A DNA stretch of 8,354 bases from Planctomycetota bacterium (GTDB lineage: Bacteria > Planctomycetota > Phycisphaerae > FEN-1346 > JAACEH01). Below are positions 6,229-8,354 of this stretch, piece after piece (positions within the stretch are counted from its first letter, which is position 1; the number at the start of each line of letters is the position of its first letter). The notes under the pieces are model-generated. The model was not told the DNA's origin. It saw only the letters and a program-made list of their open reading frames with translations, and made no database searches. Where the stretch lies: the NCBI GenBank assembly GCA_016935955.1, contig JAFGPY010000350.1, positions 1-8,354 of the forward strand. The letters are read 5' to 3'. The position numbers were made by a program, and so were the translations under genes.

Positions 6229-6657
6229 TCAGACGATCTCGACGAGTTGGATGTCGAAGGTCAGGGCGCGGCCGGCCAGCGGGTGGTTGGCGTCGAGCGT
6301 CACGCCGTCGTCGCCCACGGCCGTAACGACCAGCAGCATCTCGCGGCCGTCGTCCTGCACGCTGCGCAGTTGCATGCCGACCTCGGGTTCGAGATCCGGC
6401 GGCAGATCCGATCGCTCCACCGTCATGACGAGTTCTTTCATGTGCGGGCCGTACCCGTCTTCGGGAGCGATCTCGACGGTCTTCGACTCGCCGATGTCCA
6501 TGCCGAGCACGGCGGCCTCGAAGCCGGCGATCAGGCCGCCTTCGCCCATCGTGAACTCCAGCGGATCGCCGTCGGCCGAGGAGTCGAACACCTCGCCGTC
6601 GTCGAATCGTCCTGTGTAATGCACGCGAACGGTGTCGCCCTCTTTGGCCTTGGCCAT
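6229..6657 (-). CDS. SlyD-like FKBP-type peptidyl-prolyl cis-trans isomerase
   Basis: A 142-residue cytoplasmic FKBP. The N-terminal half has the FKBP core: VRVHYTGRFDDGEVFDSS, then LEFTMGEGGLIAGFEAAVLGMDIGESKTVEI and PEDGYG. The middle (about residues 70-118) is the inserted-flap region of SlyD-type enzymes, and the C-terminus has the hallmark LDANHPLAGRALTFDIQLVEI. It catalyses proline cis-trans isomerisation and, in SlyD relatives, acts as a folding chaperone. It lacks the His/Cys-rich metal-binding tail of E. coli SlyD, so a role in nickel delivery is not supported. The start at 6657 is chosen for its strong AAGGAG 5 nt upstream and its alignment with family N-termini; an in-frame extension to 6747 would add an Arg/Ala-rich non-homologous stretch that crosses the promoter. 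It is probably the first gene of a unit with the URO-D-family gene. Confidence 0.93.
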   Translation of the reverse strand: MAKAKEGDTVRVHYTGRFDDGEVFDSSADGDPLEFTMGEGGLIAGFEAAVLGMDIGESKTVEIAPEDGYGPHMKELVMTVERSDLPPDLEPEVGMQLRSVQDDGREMLLVVTAVGDDGVTLDANHPLAGRALTFDIQLVEIV

Positions 6658-6694
6658 GACTGCTCCTTCGTTTGAATTGGCGTACTGTAAAACA

Positions 6695-6708
6695 GCTCTC
6701 CGGAGAGC
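6695..6708. promoter_or_regulatory. 14-bp perfect palindrome at the FKBP promoter
   Basis: GCTCTCCGGAGAGC is its own reverse complement and lies at the likely -10/start region of the FKBP promoter, about 40 nt upstream of the start codon. The position suits an operator for a dimeric regulator, or a 5' leader hairpin with no room for a loop. No known regulator site is recognised. Confidence 0.4.
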
Positions 6709-6734
6709 ATAGGAGGCCCTGCGCCGGGCGGCAA
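6706..6734 (-). promoter_or_regulatory. Possible promoter of the FKBP gene
   Basis: On the minus strand, TTGCCG (plus 6729-6734, 4 of 6), a 17-nt spacer and TATGCT (plus 6706-6711, 4 of 6). An alternative -10, TACAGT, lies about 23 nt further downstream but has no good -35. The chosen -10 overlaps a 14-bp palindrome. A weak call. Confidence 0.4.
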
Positions 6735-6762
6735 AGGAAAAGCTCACAGGGCCGCATTTTTA

Positions 6763-6791
6763 TTGGCTCTGGGCGGCGCCGGAAGTATAGT
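6763..6791 (+). promoter_or_regulatory. Promoter of the CE7 esterase gene
   Basis: A -35 TTGGCT (6763-6768, 4 of 6), a 17-nt spacer and a -10 TATAGT (6786-6791, 5 of 6). Transcription would start near 6798, about 45 nt before the ATG at 6843. It is back to back with the FKBP promoter; the two -35 elements are 28 nt apart. Confidence 0.6.
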
Positions 6792-6842
6792 CTCCCGGCT
6801 GGGAATGGGTCGTTCTTGCCATCGAACACAAGGAGACTTGCC

Positions 6843-7802
6843 ATGCCGTTGCTGGACATGCCGATCGAGAAACTGATGGTCTACCAGGGCACCAATCCGA
6901 AGCCGTCGGACTTCGACGCCTTCTGGGACAAGTCGCTGGCCGAAGTGCGGGCCCTGGACCCGCAGATCGAGCTGCGCGACGCCGAGTTCCAGACGCCCAT
7001 TGCCGACTGCAAGCACCTGTTCTGGACCGGCATGGGTGGGGCGCGGGTTCACGCCAAGCTGCTGCGGCCCAAGAATGCCAAGGGATCGAACCCGGCCGTC
7101 GTGATGTTCCACGGCTACAGCGGCTCCTCGGGCGACTGGTCCGAGAAGCTCGTTTACGTGGCCATGGGCTACACCGTGGCGGCCCTGGACTGCCGCGGGC
7201 AGGCCGGCCTCAGCGAGGACGTCGGCGGCACGACCGGTCCGACGATTCGCGGCCAGATCATTCGCGGTCTGAACGACGAGCCCGAGAAGCTCTACTTCCG
7301 CCAGGTCTATCTCGACACCGTGCAACTGGTGAACATCGTCATGGGCATGGACGGCGTGGACCCGTCGCGCGTCGCCGTGGCCGGCGGCAGTCAGGGCGGC
7401 GGACTGACGCTGGCCTGTGCCGCCCTGGAGCCGCGCGTCAAGCTGGCGGCGCCGACCTTCCCGTTCCTGAGCGACTACCGTCGCGTCTGGGACATGGACT
7501 TGACGAAGACGGCCTACTGGGAACTGACCTACTACTTCAAGTGCTTCGATCCGCTGCACGAGCGCGAAGACGAGATCTTCAACCAGCTCGGTTACATCGA
7601 CGTGCACCACCTGGCCCCGCGCATCAAGGCCGAGGTCTTCATGGGCATCTCGCTGCAGGATCAGACGTGCCCGCCGTCAACGCAGTTCGCGGCCTACAAC
7701 AAGATCTCGTCGCCGAAGTCCATGGCCCTGTACCGCGACTTCGGCCACGAGGGCCTCACGGGTCACGGCGACCGCGTGTTCCAGTTCCTGAGCAAGCTGT
7801 AG
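6843..7802 (+). CDS. Acetyl xylan esterase / cephalosporin-C deacetylase family (CE7)
   Basis: A 319-residue alpha/beta hydrolase with all CE7 hallmarks: the R118-G-Q120 motif in DCRGQ, the nucleophile elbow G-G-S183-Q-G-G, the acid D273 in SLQDQTCPP, and H302-E in FGHEG. The triad spacing closely matches well-studied CE7 enzymes, and the length is typical of the family (about 320). CE7 enzymes remove acetyl groups from short xylo-oligosaccharides, other acetylated sugars and cephalosporin C, usually as hexamers in the cytoplasm. No signal peptide is present, consistent with action on imported oligosaccharides. The start at 6843 has AAGGAG 7 nt upstream (6830-6835) and the N-terminus PLLDMPIEKLMVYQG aligns with family starts; an upstream in-frame ATG would place the promoter inside the gene. 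It stands alone between a divergent FKBP gene and an independently transcribed ATPase gene. Confidence 0.93.
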   Translation: MPLLDMPIEKLMVYQGTNPKPSDFDAFWDKSLAEVRALDPQIELRDAEFQTPIADCKHLFWTGMGGARVHAKLLRPKNAKGSNPAVVMFHGYSGSSGDWSEKLVYVAMGYTVAALDCRGQAGLSEDVGGTTGPTIRGQIIRGLNDEPEKLYFRQVYLDTVQLVNIVMGMDGVDPSRVAVAGGSQGGGLTLACAALEPRVKLAAPTFPFLSDYRRVWDMDLTKTAYWELTYYFKCFDPLHEREDEIFNQLGYIDVHHLAPRIKAEVFMGISLQDQTCPPSTQFAAYNKISSPKSMALYRDFGHEGLTGHGDRVFQFLSKL

Positions 7803-7818
7803 GGGCGCCTGCGGCGTC

Positions 7819-7845
7819 GGCGAGCCCAAGGCCCCTTGGGTCGCC
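7819..7845 (+). terminator. Hairpin after the CE7 esterase gene
   Basis: GGCGA (7819-7823) pairs with TCGCC (7841-7845). After one bulged G, CCCAAG (7825-7830) pairs with CTTGGG (7835-7840) around a GCCC loop. It begins 17 nt past the stop. There is no T-run, so it is an imperfect intrinsic terminator or a 3' stabilising structure. Confidence 0.5.
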
Positions 7846-7871
7846 CTGCAATGTGACTCGGGAATTGGACT

Positions 7872-7900
7872 CTGACATACCCTCGCCCATATGGTACAAT
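7872..7900 (+). promoter_or_regulatory. Promoter of the AAA ATPase gene
   Basis: A -35 CTGACA (7872-7877, 5 of 6), a 17-nt spacer and a -10 TACAAT (7895-7900, 5 of 6). It is the strongest overall match among the promoters in the window. Transcription would start near 7907, giving a leader of about 70 nt. Confidence 0.7.
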
Positions 7901-7975
7901 TCGGGGATATCTCGGGCAAAGAAGCCCCGGCGTCCCTGCATTGCCGCGGGGACGGATGCGGAGAGGACCATTCTC

Positions 7976-8354
7976 ATGCTAACACAACTCAGCCTCACGA
8001 ATTTCAAGTCCTGGAAGGAGATCGAGCGCATGGACTTCGCGCCGATCACCGGACTGTTCGGCACCAACAGTTCCGGCAAGACGAGTATCCTGCAGTTGCT
8101 TCTCATGCTGAAGCAGACCGTGGAATCGCCGGACAGGGCGCAAGCGCTGATATTCGGCGACGAGCGAAGCCCCGCAGATCTCGGCGCCTTCAGCGACATC
8201 ATCCACAAACACGACTTGGCGAGTTCACTCACATGGGCACTTGACTGGAGACTGCCAAAGCGACTGACGGTCAGCGATCTGGAGACCCCAGAGGACACAC
8301 TCTTTGAGGGGAACGAACTGCGATTCGAGGCAGAACTCAAGGCCGATGATGGAG
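7976..8354 (+). CDS. RecF/SMC-like AAA family ATPase, N-terminal part, cut by window edge
   Basis: The visible 126 residues start MLTQLSLTNFKSWKE, the typical first strand of RecF/SMC/OLD-type ATPases ('l.l.NFksf'). A complete Walker A follows: G29-TNSSG-K35-T36, in ITGLFGTNSSGKTSILQ. Next come a helix LLLMLKQTVES and RAQALIFGDERSPADLGAFSDIIH, a pattern I associate with the AAA ATPases annotated with a DUF3696 C-terminus. Walker B, signature and any nuclease (TOPRIM) domain lie beyond the right edge, so the subfamily is not fixed. Proteins of this class occur in DNA repair and in several phage-defence systems. AGAGGA (7962-7967) lies 8 nt before the ATG. Codon use differs from the neighbours (cta, ata, aga, agg, tca, several aca and cca), hinting at acquisition by transfer. 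It has its own promoter. Confidence 0.82.
   Translation, partial: MLTQLSLTNFKSWKEIERMDFAPITGLFGTNSSGKTSILQLLLMLKQTVESPDRAQALIFGDERSPADLGAFSDIIHKHDLASSLTWALDWRLPKRLTVSDLETPEDTLFEGNELRFEAELKADDG

Noticed and set aside
6658..6747. N-terminal extension of the FKBP protein
   Set aside because: Adds an Arg/Ala-rich stretch absent from the family and removes the strong AAGGAG-linked start.
5528..6859. Minus-strand open frame of 443 codons over parts of the URO-D and FKBP genes
   Set aside because: Out of frame with both recognised proteins and extremely Arg-rich, as expected for a shadow.

Overview
The window is GC-rich chromosomal DNA from a bacterium. The gene set is two exported proteins in tandem, a membrane-anchored protein with a long Ser/Thr linker, a methyltransferase-type URO-D family protein, a CE7 acetyl esterase and an FKBP. 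Together with the coding style this best suggests a Planctomycetota-type genome (probably Phycisphaerae-like). That placement is inference from gene content; no rRNA or marker gene is present.

Layout. (1) 1-296, minus: start of a receiver-like (response-regulator fold) protein, cut by the left edge. (2) 297-562: divergent intergenic region with a good sigma70-type promoter at 482-510. (3) 563-3555, plus: a two-gene operon, an exported thioredoxin-like protein followed 47 nt later by an exported transglutaminase-like protein. (4) 3556-3930: space between convergent genes, filled with nested palindromes. The clearest is two inverted copies of one hairpin unit, resembling a REPIN/BIME-type element. 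(5) 3931-4797, minus: single-TM protein with its own promoter. (6) 4987-6165 and 6229-6657, minus: URO-D-family protein and SlyD-like FKBP isomerase, probably co-transcribed with the FKBP gene first; a large hairpin lies right after the URO-D stop codon. (7) 6658-6842: short divergent promoter region. (8) 6843-7802, plus: CE7 carbohydrate esterase with a complete Ser-Asp-His triad. (9) 7803-7975: hairpin followed by a strong promoter. (10) 7976-8354, plus: N-terminal part of a RecF/SMC-like AAA ATPase cut by the right edge, with visibly different codon use.

How the genes work together. The thioredoxin-like and transglutaminase-like proteins are the only clear functional pair: both exported and in one transcription unit, presumably acting on proteins outside the cytoplasm. 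The FKBP, URO-D and esterase genes look like independent housekeeping or catabolic genes. The ATPase at the right edge is the best candidate for an accessory or defence-type locus, but its partners lie outside the window. No complete novel multi-gene system can be demonstrated here. The palindrome array and the truncated ATPase locus are the best leads.
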